DNA of 45,044 nucleotides from Actinomyces sp. HPA0247 (lineage in GTDB: Bacteria; Actinomycetota; Actinomycetes; Actinomycetales; Actinomycetaceae). The DNA is taken from the NCBI GenBank assembly GCA_000411415.1, contig KE150450.1, positions 1 to 45,044 of the forward strand. Direction: 5' to 3'. Shown piece after piece: positions 17,401 to 26,750 of this stretch (the first letter of the stretch is position 1; every line of letters starts with the position of its first letter). A program made the translations under genes and the position numbers. The notes beneath the pieces are model-generated. The model made no database searches and was not told the DNA's origin. It saw nothing but the letters and a program-made list of their open reading frames with translations.

Positions 17401-17495
17401 TCCTCGCGCGACGCTGGACCCCTTCATGCGGACTGATCTGCGAGGGTGATACGCTGACAACAGTCCAACTAACCGTTGGGTCAGTTAATACCTAA
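14463..17495 (+). CDS. Orphan EssC/EccC-like FHA-membrane-FtsK ATPase
   Basis: Membrane ATPase of the FtsK/SpoIIIE superfamily, closest in layout to the type VII secretion motor EssC. The 1010-residue protein has an N-terminal FHA-like fold (about 20-110) with GR at 36-37 and VARTHAVF at 48-55, in which Ala replaces the usual Ser before Arg. Two membrane segments follow (about 135-150 and 160-181). The FtsK domain has Walker A GCTGSGKSE (396-404) and a Walker B ending in Asp508-Glu509, then the block LDPGATTRALEGIAAELQRR typical of secretion ATPases. A second, degenerate ATPase-like region fills 690-850. No EsxA, EccD or mycosin gene lies nearby, so secretion is inference. ATG at 14463 is the first start beyond ligA; longer in-frame starts overlap ligA's 5' end. 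Confidence 0.75.
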   Translation: MKDSGCLARTALRTDLHLACVQGPDVGVVVAPGTVGRAGDMPLSCASVARTHAVFTTREGRAFLDARPDSPPFRLRTRARWWRSARTAREMTAGARLRLGDDVFEVRARPMRLAWPGVERRGRGSLTGSSLLRGAPLVSVVVMLGFMGWRLRAAASAPRLWIGIASLVAAVACVTAIILCWRARRRRRGWDGATLSLVLAGLPDCGPSPRSVRASVWPGRATSPRQRVLLSTSSDEPGRSALGIAGLHATQCALWCAGQIAAQVGGARVWWNSASPVLLGHAGVDIHVSAGESCPHCARGAEDDRPTVHIGYASSVARLPSWCAQVCITDDLPVAPQWWWTVTRADARDALPSRVGWDPDHARGSSGVLSVRIGMSQSGPVELDLVSDGPHALVAGCTGSGKSEALIGWLASIAHCYSPDKVRFVLIDYKGGSTFARLQALPHTHALLTDLDPGATTRALEGIAAELQRREEQLRARGFPDLATWERAHEGDPSSVPKAPARLIVAIDEFRFLAQAHPSSMEVLLRLAAQGRSLGLHLIAATQRPSGAVSAQMRANMDIRLSLRCVSAADSTDILGDARAASLPRVPGRAILDGVGVIQLAYMDNVAEVVSRCALSWPQGGTAPLWAPELPETLTWGEVDAANGSATALTHQHPGPTPANAGVLTLGLVEGIEEHSPFVWDGGSIQIQASAHEASLASRWALALATRIASRCDYPLHVIGDEGAAGCASFLACDDVSTIDLLEGICEHGPAILAITDAAALRASLTQALSAPQADSLWAALLGGARRAGVIIVAAYPGRFTASSATMGAFSTRLVRARDADEALHAGISPTDLRTLGPGQALLARPGERTLLACIPRTACDLEAHPEHERSSWRIPSPATVSALVRNTDAPVLIGPTYEVPTWDHPLPWIIIGRQEDASILTALHAHLGWAETPTISDVIPQGAWTRIARWDGHRVLAMNPTNNVIRALIQHCHASPLSVLARRWTPSCGLICEGDTLTTVQLTVGSVNT
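14822..14833 (+). repeat. ACGAGGCCGGGG motif copy inside the FtsK-like gene
   Basis: Exact copy within coding sequence, read in the frame A/CGA/GGC/CGG/GG (Arg-Gly-Arg). That frame differs from the one used by the copy at 19812, so protein constraint does not explain the recurrence. Confidence 0.7.
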
Positions 17496-17650
17496 GTCCC
17501 ATCTTATTCGGGCTCCGTGAGCAGCCGCATAGTGACGTTGTCATTTCGCTGTTGCCTCCCCCTTGCGCGACTAAGATGACGAACGGACACTGACTAGAGA
17601 ACAAGCAAAACATCCCGAGCGCATGGCAGTCGAGGAGCGAAAGACACATC

Positions 17651-17902
17651 ATGGATTGGCGGAGTAAGGCGGCATGCCTGACAGTTGACCCGGAACTTTT
17701 CTTCCCCATCGGGAACACGGGTCCAGCCATCGCACAGGTCGCCGAGGCCAAGGCCGTATGCCGTGAGTGCAAGGTCGCGGGCATCTGCCTGCAGTGGGCC
17801 ATCGACAACAACCAGGATGCCGGCGTCTGGGGCGGTATGAGCGAGGAAGAGCGCCGCGCGCTCAAGCGCCGCGCCGCACGCGCACGCCGCGCGGGCTGCT
17901 AA
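17651..17902 (+). CDS. whiB1: WhiB1-type iron-sulfur transcription factor
   Basis: Wbl-family regulator that binds a [4Fe-4S] cluster and works with the primary sigma factor. The 83-residue protein has the four cluster cysteines Cys9, Cys37, Cys40 and Cys46 (CxxC spacing), the GVWGG turn at 58-62, and a basic tail (LKRRAARARR). The start MDWR and the block ELFFPIGNTGP match WhiB1/WblE rather than other Wbl classes. A fifth Cys is the last residue. It faces a PdtaS-like kinase, as whiB1 does in Mycobacterium tuberculosis (Rv3219-Rv3220c). The 155-base upstream gap holds a possible -10 TAAGAT (17572-17577) without a clear -35. Confidence 0.93.
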   Translation: MDWRSKAACLTVDPELFFPIGNTGPAIAQVAEAKAVCRECKVAGICLQWAIDNNQDAGVWGGMSEEERRALKRRAARARRAGC

Positions 17903-17938
17903 CAGACCACCGCCGCCCCGCGGCGCACCAACGATCAA

Positions 17939-17967
17939 GGCCGGAGATCCACCATGGATCCCCGGCC
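17939..17967. terminator. Shared terminator between whiB1 and the kinase gene
   Basis: Inverted repeat GGCCGGAGATCC / GGATCCCCGGCC with one mismatch and a 5-base loop between convergent genes. Its right arm overlaps a complement copy of the recurrent 12-mer (17960-17971). Confidence 0.65.
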
Positions 17968-18009
17968 TCGTTCATAGGTGAAACGTTGAGCCAGCCCGCG
18001 CGGACCCCG

Positions 18010-19470
18010 TCAGGCGGGGTCCAGGTTCGCGTGGAGCGTCACGAGCGTGCCGCCGCCCTCACGCGGGGCCCACTCGATGGAGCCCTTGAGCTCGCCACGC
18101 ACCATCTGATGGACGATCTGCGTGCCCAGGCCACTCATCGGCGTACCCGGCACGAAGCCCACGCCATTGTCTGCGACGGTCACCGTCATGGACGAGCCCA
18201 GGCGTTCGGCGCGCACCTCGATAAGGCCATCACGGTCCGCGAGGCCGTGCTCGACAGAGTTGGCGACCAGCTCGTTGAGGACGGTCGCCAGAGCCTGGGC
18301 CTGGTCGGCCTGAATGGTACCGAAGCTACCGGTCGTGATGACCTCAACGGCGTGGTCCGTCGAGGCGATCGCACCGGCCATGCGCACGATCGTGCGCGCG
18401 ACCTCGTCGAAGTCCACCGACTCATCCACGTTCTGCGACAGGGCGGCGTGCACGGTCGCGATCGCCTGCACGCGGCGCTCGGCCTCGGCAAGCGCCACCT
18501 TGACAGCCTCCTCAGATGAGCGGCGCGACTGCAGGCGCAGCAGGGCGGACACGGTCTGCAGGTTGTTCTTCACGCGGTGGTGGATCTCGCGGATCGTCGC
18601 GTCCTTCGTCATCAGTTCCTGCTCGTGTCGGTGCACCTCGGACACGTCGCGCGTGAGGATGACGGCACCCAGGCGCTTGCGCCCGTTGACGAGGGGCAGG
18701 GCGCGCATGCTGACGGTGGAGGCGCGCGCGGCGATCTCGACGCGCCAGGAGGCTCGGCCCATGACAACGACCGCCATGGATTCTTCGATGAGGGTCCCCT
18801 CGCCGATGACCTCGGTGATCTCCTGGGCGAGGACCTTGCCGGTCACGTGCGTGCGGATGCCGAGGCGGCGCAGACAGGACACAGCGTTAGGTGTCGCGTG
18901 CTGGACGCGCCCCTCCGCATCGAGCAGGAGGGCTCCGTCGAGGACGCGCGGGACACCGTGGGAGGTGACCTGCGGGGTCGAGTCGTAGGGGTATTCGCCG
19001 CGCGCCATCATCTGGCACAGGGTGTCGGCAGCCGCCACCGTCCATCCTTCAAAACCGAGGGAAAGGCGCGGGCTCGACAGGTTCGCCTCGCGGGTGACGA
19101 CGGCGATGATGCGCCCGTCGTGGCACACGGGCACGCATGTTTCCATCATCGAGTAGGTGCCCGCCCAGCGCGCGGCCGTCGAGCGCACGACCTCCCCAGA
19201 CTGCAGGGCGCGACGCAGATCGATTTCGCGGGCGGCGGGCAGGTGCAGGCCGATGATGTCGTCCACGTGGACGGTCGCGGAGGTCGCGGGGCGGCAGTGG
19301 GCGGCGGCAATGAAGCGACCGTCGTCGGCTGGCAGCCACAAAACCAGGTCGGCGGCCGCCAGGTCAGCGAGCACCTGCCAGTCCGCGAGGAGGAGGTGCA
19401 GCCAATCGATGTCCTGCTCCGACAACGGCGTCGAAGAGGCTTCTTCAGCTAACTGCATGAGACTACGCAT
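18010..19470 (-). CDS. pdtaS: PdtaS-like cytosolic sensor histidine kinase
   Basis: Two-component sensor kinase of the HisKA_2 class. The 486-residue protein has no membrane segment. An N-terminal GAF-like sensor (about 1-155) precedes a PAS domain (about 172-280), the dimerisation helix with phospho-accepting His in IHHRVKNNLQ (296-305), and an ATPase domain with N box NELVANSVEHG (399-409) and G1 box DNGVGF (434-439). The architecture and the whiB1 neighbour match mycobacterial PdtaS, whose partner PdtaR is an ANTAR response regulator that binds RNA. No response regulator gene is in this window. It ends near the shared terminator with whiB1. Confidence 0.9.
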   Translation of the reverse strand: MRSLMQLAEEASSTPLSEQDIDWLHLLLADWQVLADLAAADLVLWLPADDGRFIAAAHCRPATSATVHVDDIIGLHLPAAREIDLRRALQSGEVVRSTAARWAGTYSMMETCVPVCHDGRIIAVVTREANLSSPRLSLGFEGWTVAAADTLCQMMARGEYPYDSTPQVTSHGVPRVLDGALLLDAEGRVQHATPNAVSCLRRLGIRTHVTGKVLAQEITEVIGEGTLIEESMAVVVMGRASWRVEIAARASTVSMRALPLVNGRKRLGAVILTRDVSEVHRHEQELMTKDATIREIHHRVKNNLQTVSALLRLQSRRSSEEAVKVALAEAERRVQAIATVHAALSQNVDESVDFDEVARTIVRMAGAIASTDHAVEVITTGSFGTIQADQAQALATVLNELVANSVEHGLADRDGLIEVRAERLGSSMTVTVADNGVGFVPGTPMSGLGTQIVHQMVRGELKGSIEWAPREGGGTLVTLHANLDPA

Positions 19471-19567
19471 GCATCTACTCTAAAGGGAGTGGGGCCGCGA
19501 GGGCGGACCTTCGTTGTAAATGAGCGCCGGGACACGCTTCGGCGCTGCTTCTTTCGTCAGGAGAGCC

Positions 19568-20050
19568 ATGCAGTTCACGCAGTCTATTTCGTATCCCGGG
19601 ACGGTCGACGAGGTTGTCGCCATGTACCTGACCCCCGACTACCTGGAGCGACGCTTCGGTCGGTTTGTCGTGGAAGGCTCGACGACCGTGTCCGTGGACG
19701 GTGAGCGCGTGTCGTACGCGGGTACCGTGCGCCCCGAGCTGATTCCGGCGGCGGCAGCGCGATTTGTCAAGTCTGATCTGCGCATCACTTTCACCGAGGA
19801 GTGGACACTCAACGAGGCCGGGGCCACCTCCCGCACGTCCGTGGCCGTGGACGGCGCGCCCGTGTCCGTCGAGGCCACGTCCACGCTGACCCCAACCGAT
19901 GCGGGCTGCACCCGCGAGGTGAGCGGCAACCTGTCGGTGCGCGTGCCCCTGCTGGGCGGACGCATCGAGAAGGAGGCGGTGGCCCGCGTGGGTCGCCTGA
20001 CCGACAACGAGCAGGCGAGCGCCGCGCAGTGGTTGGAGGAGCATCGCTAA
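19568..20050 (+). CDS. DUF2505 (SRPBCC-fold) protein
   Basis: A 160-residue protein with the START/SRPBCC-like pattern of the DUF2505 family, found widely in actinobacteria; function unknown. It begins MQFTQSISYPGTVDEVVAMY and continues with alternating beta strands to a C-terminal helix carrying the acidic/basic stretch after GGRIEKEAVARVG. These folds usually bind hydrophobic ligands. The start is set by AGGAG at 19558-19562 before ATG 19568; an in-frame ATG at 19520 lacks a site. Transcribed divergently from the kinase gene, with its own terminator downstream. It carries an exact ACGAGGCCGGGG copy at 19812-19823. Confidence 0.8.
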   Translation: MQFTQSISYPGTVDEVVAMYLTPDYLERRFGRFVVEGSTTVSVDGERVSYAGTVRPELIPAAAARFVKSDLRITFTEEWTLNEAGATSRTSVAVDGAPVSVEATSTLTPTDAGCTREVSGNLSVRVPLLGGRIEKEAVARVGRLTDNEQASAAQWLEEHR

Positions 20051-20075
20051 AGCTTTTTCTACGCTCTGCGAGGAA

Positions 20076-20112
20076 CCCGGCCCACCCGGCGCATGTTGCC
20101 GGGCGGGCGGGG
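20076..20112 (+). terminator. Terminator after the DUF2505 gene
   Basis: GC-rich imperfect inverted repeat (CCCGGCCCACCCGGC against GCCGGGCGGGCGGGG, 7-base loop) followed by TCTTTTCG on the plus strand, 26 bases after the stop codon. Confidence 0.7.
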
Positions 20113-20136
20113 TCTTTTCGCGACACAATAGACCCC

Positions 20137-20562
20137 ATGAGTGATACCCCGAAGTCTCTGTACATGCAGCGCACGGGCGTGCGTCAGTACGTCGCCCGCA
20201 ACCAGGACGGCGCCGAGATCCGCATCGGTCACGGCCCCGGCCTTTTCTCCCCCGGTGATCTGCTCAAGCTCGCGATCGCGGGCTGCAACGCGATGAGCTC
20301 GGATGCCCGCATGGCGGCTCGCCTGGGCGACGATTTCGAGCAGTTCGTCGGCGTGTCCGGCGACTACGACCAGCAGAATGATCGTTTCACGCACGTGGAC
20401 GTCGAGCTGGTCCAGGACATGTCTGCCCTGTCCGACGAGGAGATCGAGGATCTCAAGCGTCGCGCCGATGCCGCAATCAAGCGCAACTGCACGATCGAGC
20501 ACTCGGTCGTCGACCAGGCTCTGCCGGCCTCGCACACATGGACGAACGAGCGGATCAACTGA
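20137..20562 (+). CDS. OsmC family protein
   Basis: A 141-residue OsmC/Ohr-type protein, starting [22 protein letters not shown]. The pattern includes [22 protein letters not shown] around the first reactive cysteine (in AGCNAM) and a second Cys in [10 protein letters not shown]. OsmC/Ohr proteins reduce organic hydroperoxides with two such cysteines. No ribosome site precedes the ATG and a CACAAT hexamer lies about ten bases upstream, so a leaderless transcript is plausible. It ends one base before the thyA start, which suggests cotranscription with thyA and dfrA. Confidence 0.82.
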   Translation: MSDTPKSLYMQRTGVRQYVARNQDGAEIRIGHGPGLFSPGDLLKLAIAGCNAMSSDARMAARLGDDFEQFVGVSGDYDQQNDRFTHVDVELVQDMSALSDEEIEDLKRRADAAIKRNCTIEHSVVDQALPASHTWTNERIN

Positions 20563-20563
20563 G

Positions 20564-21367
20564 GTGAGCGCCGTCGACCGCCAGTACGAGGACCTGCTGG
20601 CGCGCATTATGCGTGAGGGCACCCCCAAGGGTGACCGCACCGGCACGGGCACGCGTTCCCTGTTCGGGGCGCAGCTGCGCTACGACCTGTCCAAGGGCTT
20701 CCCGCTGATCACGACGAAGCGTGTGCACCTCAAGTCGGTGGTCGGCGAACTCCTGTGGTTCCTCTCCGGTTCCTCGAACGTGTCCTGGCTCCAGGACAAC
20801 GGGATCCGCATCTGGAACGAGTGGGCGGACAAGGACGGTGAGCTGGGCCCGGTGTACGGCGTCCAGTGGCGTTCGTGGAACGCCGGGGACGGCCGCCACA
20901 TCGACCAGATCTCCCAGGTCCTCGAGACGCTGAAGACGAACCCGGATTCGCGCCGCATGGTGGTCTCCGCGTGGAACGTCGGCGACCTGCCCGAGATGGC
21001 GCTCCAGCCCTGCCACGCGTTCTTCCAGCTGTACGTGGCCGACGGCCGCCTGTCGCTGCAGCTCTACCAGCGCAGCGCGGACATGTTCCTGGGCGTGCCC
21101 TTCAACATCGCGTCCTACTCGCTGCTCACCCACATGTTCGCCCAGCAGGCGGGCCTGGAAGTCGGCGACTTCATCTGGACGGGCGGAGACTGCCACATCT
21201 ACTCCAACCACACGGAGCAGGTGACCGAACAGCTGAGCCGCGAGCCCTACCCGTTCCCGCGCCTGGAGCTCGCGAAGGCTCCCTCGATGTTCGAGTACTC
21301 CTTCGACGATATTTCGGTGACGGACTACCAGCATCACCCCACGATCAAGGCTCCGGTCGCGGTATGA
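20564..21367 (+). CDS. thyA: Thymidylate synthase ThyA
   Basis: Methylates dUMP to dTMP using methylene-tetrahydrofolate, yielding dihydrofolate. The 267-residue protein (typical length about 264) has the catalytic Cys150 in LQPCHAFFQ, the [11 protein letters not shown] loop and the C-terminal IKAPVAV end. The start is GTG at 20564, just after the OsmC stop. Its last codons overlap dfrA by ATGA, a common coupling because DfrA recycles the dihydrofolate made here. Confidence 0.96.
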   Translation: MSAVDRQYEDLLARIMREGTPKGDRTGTGTRSLFGAQLRYDLSKGFPLITTKRVHLKSVVGELLWFLSGSSNVSWLQDNGIRIWNEWADKDGELGPVYGVQWRSWNAGDGRHIDQISQVLETLKTNPDSRRMVVSAWNVGDLPEMALQPCHAFFQLYVADGRLSLQLYQRSADMFLGVPFNIASYSLLTHMFAQQAGLEVGDFIWTGGDCHIYSNHTEQVTEQLSREPYPFPRLELAKAPSMFEYSFDDISVTDYQHHPTIKAPVAV

Positions 21368-21897
21368 CGAAGCTGGGAGCGATTTGGGCACAGGATTGCA
21401 ACGGGATCATCGGGACGGGCACGGCCATGTCCTGGCATGTTCCCGCGGATTTCCGCCACTTTAAGGAGTCCACGATGGGCTGCCCAATCATCATGGGTCG
21501 CCGCTCGTGGAAGGCTCTTGGACGCGCCCTGCCGGGCCGCACAAACATCGTCATCACCCGTACGCCCGGGTACGAGGCCGCAGGTGCGCTCGTCGTCTCC
21601 TCGATCGACGAGGCCCTGGAGGCCGCGCGCGAGGAAACGGCGCGTACGGACGCCCCGTACATCTGGATCGCGGGTGGGGCTCAGCTCTATGCGCAGACTC
21701 TCCCGCTCTTGGACGAGGCCGTGGTCACCGACCTGGATCTGGACGTGGCCGCGAGCGCGCCCGAGGGCTCGACGTTCGTGTACGCGCCGCCGCTGGATCC
21801 GGCGCTGTGGCACAGGGACGAGGAACGCAGCGACGCCGATTGGCGTGAACGCTCGGGGGACGCACGCTGGAAGGTGAGCACCTGGGTGCAACGCTAA
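21364..21897 (+). CDS. dfrA: Dihydrofolate reductase
   Basis: Reduces dihydrofolate to tetrahydrofolate with NADPH. The 177-residue protein opens with [31 protein letters not shown], containing the catalytic acidic residue after WHVPAD, then [25 protein letters not shown] (NADPH binding) and the [14 protein letters not shown] block. The ATG overlaps the thyA stop by four bases. A strong terminator follows. Target of trimethoprim in related bacteria; no resistance inference is made from this sequence. Confidence 0.95.
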   Translation: MTKLGAIWAQDCNGIIGTGTAMSWHVPADFRHFKESTMGCPIIMGRRSWKALGRALPGRTNIVITRTPGYEAAGALVVSSIDEALEAAREETARTDAPYIWIAGGAQLYAQTLPLLDEAVVTDLDLDVAASAPEGSTFVYAPPLDPALWHRDEERSDADWRERSGDARWKVSTWVQR

Positions 21898-21926
21898 GCG
21901 TTTCTCCGTTTCGTTACCTGTCCGGC

Positions 21927-21953
21927 AAGGCCCCGCGCATCGCGCGGGGCCTT
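21927..21953 (+). terminator. Terminator of the OsmC-thyA-dfrA run
   Basis: Perfect 11-base arms (AAGGCCCCGCG and complement) with a short loop, ending in CCTTCGTCG, 30 bases after dfrA. Confidence 0.75.
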
Positions 21954-21969
21954 CGTCGTAGGATGCACT

Positions 21970-23304
21970 GTGCCCTCATCACCCTTACTGACGAATCCGA
22001 CGCTGCGCGCGCTCGTGGCGATCGCGCTGTTTACGTACACGGCGCAGAACATGCTCAACGTGTCGATCGCTCCCCTCTCGCGCGCCCTCAACCTGCCCGA
22101 GTGGATCGTGGGCGCGGCGGTGTCCCTGGCGGCTGCCGCGGTGACGGCGCTCAGCCAGTTCTGGGGGCGCCGCTCGATCGCGTGGGGGCGCAGGCGCGTC
22201 ATTCTGTTGGCTCTCTTCTTGGCGCTCACGGCGGGCACGCTCTTTTCGGCGGCCGTGTGGGCGCGGGCGGCCGGCTCCATCGGCGCGCTTGTTGCGGCGG
22301 GTGCCATCATGGCGGCGCGCGGCCCCTTCTTCGGCGCGGCGGTCGCGGCGATCCCACCGACGGGCCAGGCCCTCGTCGCCGAGGTGACCCCCGACGAGGC
22401 CTCGCGCGTGCGCGGCACGTCCGCGTTCTCCGGCGCGATCAACCTGTCCGTCATGGTTGGCTCCCTCGTCTCGTCGGCGCTGGGTGCCTGGTGGATTTTC
22501 GGCCCCGTGCATGCCACCCCAATCTTCGTCCTCGTCGCGCTGGCCATCGCCCTCATCTGGCTACCCCGCGACGGAGCATCCGCGCGCCCGAGGAGGCGCC
22601 TGCCCCGCCTGACCGATGAGGATGCGGAATCCGAGGAAGCGGCCCCGGCCTCGTCGAATGAGCCCGCGGAGGAAAACGCGAGCGGTGCGAAGGGCACCGC
22701 CGAACTGCCCCCGCGCGTGCGGTGGACCGACCGACGCATCGCCCCGTGGATCGCCTCGGTGTTCGGCATCTATTTCGCGAATGGCGTCGTTCAGATCACG
22801 ATGGGTTTCCTCGTCCAGGACCGCGGCGGACTCGACCCCGCGCCCGCAGTCTCGGTCACCGCGCTCATGCTGCTGGCCAACGCGGCCGGAGCGATGCTCA
22901 TGCAGCTGATCGTCGTGCCTCGCCTGGGATGGAGCCCGCGCAGACTGCTGCGGGCGGGTATGACGCTCGCACTCATCGCCCTTTCCTGCCTGACGATCGC
23001 GCCGTCGCTGTGGGCGCTGGCCGCCTCGACGTTCGCGATGGGCGTTGCCTCGGGCATGGCCTCTCCCGGCTACTCGGCGGGCGCGTCCCTGGCGGTGAGC
23101 GCGCGCGAGCAGGGCGGCATCGCCGGCGTCATCAACGCGACCGGCGCGATCACCTGGATCGTCGCCCCCGTGAGCGCCACCGCCCTGTACGGGTGGATGC
23201 CCCTGTCGCCCTTCGCGCTGGCGCTCTCACTCGTCGCGCTGTCGTGCGCGTGCGCCTGGTGGCTGCTGCACCGAACACGCAGCGCGGATCGTACGCTGAG
23301 CTAG
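21970..23304 (+). CDS. Major facilitator superfamily transporter
   Basis: A 444-residue MFS permease with two six-helix halves and the MFS signature [14 protein letters not shown] after helix 2. The halves are joined by a charged, acidic loop at about 200-255 ([20 protein letters not shown]). Start is GTG at 21970, 16 bases after the dfrA terminator. Substrate unknown; the pattern resembles drug or metabolite exporters. A complement copy of the 12-mer motif (22643-22654) falls exactly in the loop-coding part, where the protein tolerates change. Confidence 0.85.
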   Translation: MPSSPLLTNPTLRALVAIALFTYTAQNMLNVSIAPLSRALNLPEWIVGAAVSLAAAAVTALSQFWGRRSIAWGRRRVILLALFLALTAGTLFSAAVWARAAGSIGALVAAGAIMAARGPFFGAAVAAIPPTGQALVAEVTPDEASRVRGTSAFSGAINLSVMVGSLVSSALGAWWIFGPVHATPIFVLVALAIALIWLPRDGASARPRRRLPRLTDEDAESEEAAPASSNEPAEENASGAKGTAELPPRVRWTDRRIAPWIASVFGIYFANGVVQITMGFLVQDRGGLDPAPAVSVTALMLLANAAGAMLMQLIVVPRLGWSPRRLLRAGMTLALIALSCLTIAPSLWALAASTFAMGVASGMASPGYSAGASLAVSAREQGGIAGVINATGAITWIVAPVSATALYGWMPLSPFALALSLVALSCACAWWLLHRTRSADRTLS

Positions 23305-23392
23305 GAGGCGACTAGGACGAGTGCCCCACGCCTCAGTGCGCGTACGGCGCTATCCTAGAAGGGTACGTAAGCCCTACGCGAAGGAGCCACCT

Positions 23393-24802
<1,410 letters not shown>

Positions 24803-24806
24803 TCCA

Positions 24807-24840
24807 CTCGCCGCGCTGACGCTCTCGCCGCGCTGACGCT
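24807..24840 (+). repeat. 17-bp tandem duplication after fumC
   Basis: The unit CTCGCCGCGCTGACGCT is repeated exactly twice, at 24807-24823 and 24824-24840, between the fumC stop and its terminator. It is probably a recent slippage product. Confidence 0.8.
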
Positions 24841-24842
24841 TC

Positions 24843-24876
24843 GGCCCCGGCCTCGTTTATTTTCGAGGTCGGGGCC
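24843..24876 (+). terminator. fumC terminator built from the ACGAGGCCGGGG motif
   Basis: GGCCCCGGCCTCG / CGAGGTCGGGGCC form a 13-base stem with one G-U pair around the loop TTTATTTT, followed by GTTTGC. The left arm contains an exact complement copy of the recurrent 12-mer (24845-24856), and the right arm a variant. Confidence 0.8.
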
Positions 24877-24982
24877 GTTTGCACATACAGGTATCCGTGC
24901 GGCGGGTGCAGGTGCGCTTGATGCATGAGGTCAGTCCCGGCATGATGCCAGGCTTCCTGACGATATTTCCCGCCCTCTCCCC

Positions 24983-25096
24983 AATTTCGCATGCAATTCC
25001 CGCTCAACTGTTTTGACTTTTGAAATCCGATCGTTGGAATCATGCGGTTTTCTCACCATCACGATGATCGAGGCACGGGGAATTGCATGCGAAATT
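24983..25096. repeat. Pair of 19-bp perfect inverted repeats in a 389-bp gap
   Basis: AATTTCGCATGCAATTCCC at 24983-25001 is the exact reverse complement of 25078-25096; the 76 bases between are AT-richer than the surroundings. Each arm contains the palindrome GCATGC. The gap 24803-25191 has no convincing gene. Candidates are a small mobile-element remnant, paired operators for the neighbouring transporter, or an RNA hairpin. I cannot choose between them. Confidence 0.7.
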
Positions 25097-25191
25097 TCCG
25101 GGTGACCGCAGTCGTGGCTGGTTCGGCAGTCACCTTCCCTTGACGTTTCGGGCAAACTCGCAGGCAAAGCCGCTAGTCCGCACGGAATCAC

Positions 25192-25992
25192 TCAGCCCTG
25201 GGCGCTGGCTTTCTTACGCATCTTGATGATCGTCGAGGCGATGATGGAGAGCAGGAAGATGTTGAAGAGGATCGCGCCGACGCTCGGGGATACGAGCGTG
25301 GCGACGAGGCGCCCGACGGGTGCCGTGGCCGCGGCGGAGGCGCCGACGATGAGTCCGACGCGCAGGTCGACCATGCCGTGGCGCAGGTTGGTGACGGTGC
25401 CGGCGATGCCGGTGGGGATCATGACGAGGAGGGATGTGCCGCGCGCGATGAGGTCTCCCGCGCCGACGGCCAGTTCCATGCCGGGCACGATGACGGATCC
25501 GCCGCCCACGCCCACCAGGCCAGAGAGGATGCCGGCGCACAGGCCCACCAGGATCAGTAGGGCACACGAGGCCGGGGTCAGTGAGAAGGCCCCCTCGCGT
25601 GTGGGGACGTGGAGGTATTGGGAGACGATGACGAAGACCGTGAAGCCGATGAGGATCCACGGCAGGGAGGGGGCCGGGAGACGGCGCAGGAGCCACACGC
25701 CGATTTGCGAGCCGATGAGCGCGCCGACGACGAGGAGCGCGCCACCCGCCCAGGAGACCTCGCCGTGGAGGGCGTAGGTGCCCGAGCCGACGGCTGCGGT
25801 GACGATAATGGCGGCGAGGGACGTGGCCGAGGCGCGGCGCTGGTCCATGCCGAGGACCGCCATGAGGGCCGGCACGATGACGAGGCCGCCGCCCACTCCG
25901 AAGAGTCCGGAAAGGAATCCTGCACCGACTCCCGTCGCGATGACGAGGAGGATGCGGCGCAGGGTGAGAAACTGGGAGTCGGTGTGGGCCAT
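25192..25992 (-). CDS. TauE/SafE family membrane transporter
   Basis: A 266-residue integral membrane protein of the sulfite exporter TauE/SafE (TSUP) family. It has about eight helices in two repeats, each with the glycine-rich signature: GAGFLSGLFGVGGGLVIVPAL near the N-terminus and GILSGLVGVGGGSVIVPGM in the second half. Members move small sulfur- or carbon-containing anions; the substrate here is unknown. The start ATG at 25992 is preceded by only a weak ribosome site. An exact ACGAGGCCGGGG copy lies within it at 25566-25577. Confidence 0.88.
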   Translation of the reverse strand: MAHTDSQFLTLRRILLVIATGVGAGFLSGLFGVGGGLVIVPALMAVLGMDQRRASATSLAAIIVTAAVGSGTYALHGEVSWAGGALLVVGALIGSQIGVWLLRRLPAPSLPWILIGFTVFVIVSQYLHVPTREGAFSLTPASCALLILVGLCAGILSGLVGVGGGSVIVPGMELAVGAGDLIARGTSLLVMIPTGIAGTVTNLRHGMVDLRVGLIVGASAAATAPVGRLVATLVSPSVGAILFNIFLLSIIASTIIKMRKKASAQG

Positions 25993-26122
25993 GTCTCTAT
26001 TGTAGTTCGGCGTAGAAGCGTCTTCTTTTCTGCGTCTTCACCCCACGCGAAACCCGTGTGTGCGTCCTGTTCGCGGCGATTTGGGCGGGCGTAGACTTCT
26101 GGCATTGACGAAAGGAAATGCG

Positions 26123-26674
26123 ATGTCCAAGGTTCTGGTCGTGTCGGGGCACCCTCGCACCGGCGATGATTCGGTGGCGAATAAGACGATCCTGGAGGAG
26201 CTGGCGTCTCTGCTTCCGGGCGTCGAAATTGATCACCTTGACGAGTTGTATCCCGATTACGTGTTTGATGTTGAGGCGGAGCAGAACAAGCTTGCCGCGG
26301 CGGACGTGATCGTGTTGCAGTATCCGCTGTGGTGGTATGGCTGGCCGGCGCTGCTGCAGAAGTGGATGGAGGAGGTGTTCGTGCGCGGTTTCAGCCACGG
26401 GTCTACGGGCACGGCGCTGCGCGGTAAGAAGCTGGTGGTGTCGGTGACGACGGGCGCGTCGGAGGCTTACTACGCGCCGGATTCCGTGGATTTCAACAAC
26501 TTGCTGACGCCCGTGAAGGCAACGTGTGCGCTGACGGGCATGGAGTTTGCGGGGAGCCTTCCGCTATTCGGCGTGTCGTATGCGAATCGCACCGATGAGG
26601 CGGCGCGCGCCGACATGGTGGAGCGTTCGCGCTTGCACGCACAGCGCCTCGCGGAGTTCGTCTCCTCCCTCTGA
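26123..26674 (+). CDS. Flavodoxin-fold NAD(P)H oxidoreductase
   Basis: A 183-residue protein of the Flavodoxin_2 family (quinone reductase/KefF/MdaB type), binding FMN or FAD. It begins MSKVLVVSGHPRTGDDSVAN, the phosphate-binding loop, and has the diagnostic LQYPLWWYGWPALLQKWMEEVFVRGF segment followed by the glycine-rich SVTTGA turn. Likely reduces quinones or similar acceptors with NAD(P)H in the cytosol. AAGGAAA lies about seven bases before ATG 26123; an upstream in-frame ATG at 26060 lacks a site. Convergent with hsdR. Confidence 0.88.
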   Translation: MSKVLVVSGHPRTGDDSVANKTILEELASLLPGVEIDHLDELYPDYVFDVEAEQNKLAAADVIVLQYPLWWYGWPALLQKWMEEVFVRGFSHGSTGTALRGKKLVVSVTTGASEAYYAPDSVDFNNLLTPVKATCALTGMEFAGSLPLFGVSYANRTDEAARADMVERSRLHAQRLAEFVSSL

Positions 26675-26710
26675 GCTTCTGCTCCCCTGCCATCAGGAGG
26701 AACATGCTGC

Positions 26711-26746
26711 CCGGCCCCGACCTCGCTTTCACGAGGCCAGGACCGG
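26711..26746. terminator. Bidirectional terminator between oxidoreductase and hsdR
   Basis: Imperfect 15-base stem (CCGGCCCCGACCTCG against CGAGGCCAGGACCGG) with loop CTTTCA between two convergent genes. Both arms are variants of the recurrent 12-mer. Confidence 0.65.
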
Positions 26747-26750
26747 TTCG

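Noticed and set aside
14463-17902. Type VII secretion gene cluster
   Set aside because: Only the ATPase is present; no WXG100, EccD, EccB or mycosin gene in the window.
24931-25191. 86-residue open frame in the fumC-transporter gap
   Set aside because: It covers the inverted repeats, has no ribosome site, and has no recognisable domain.
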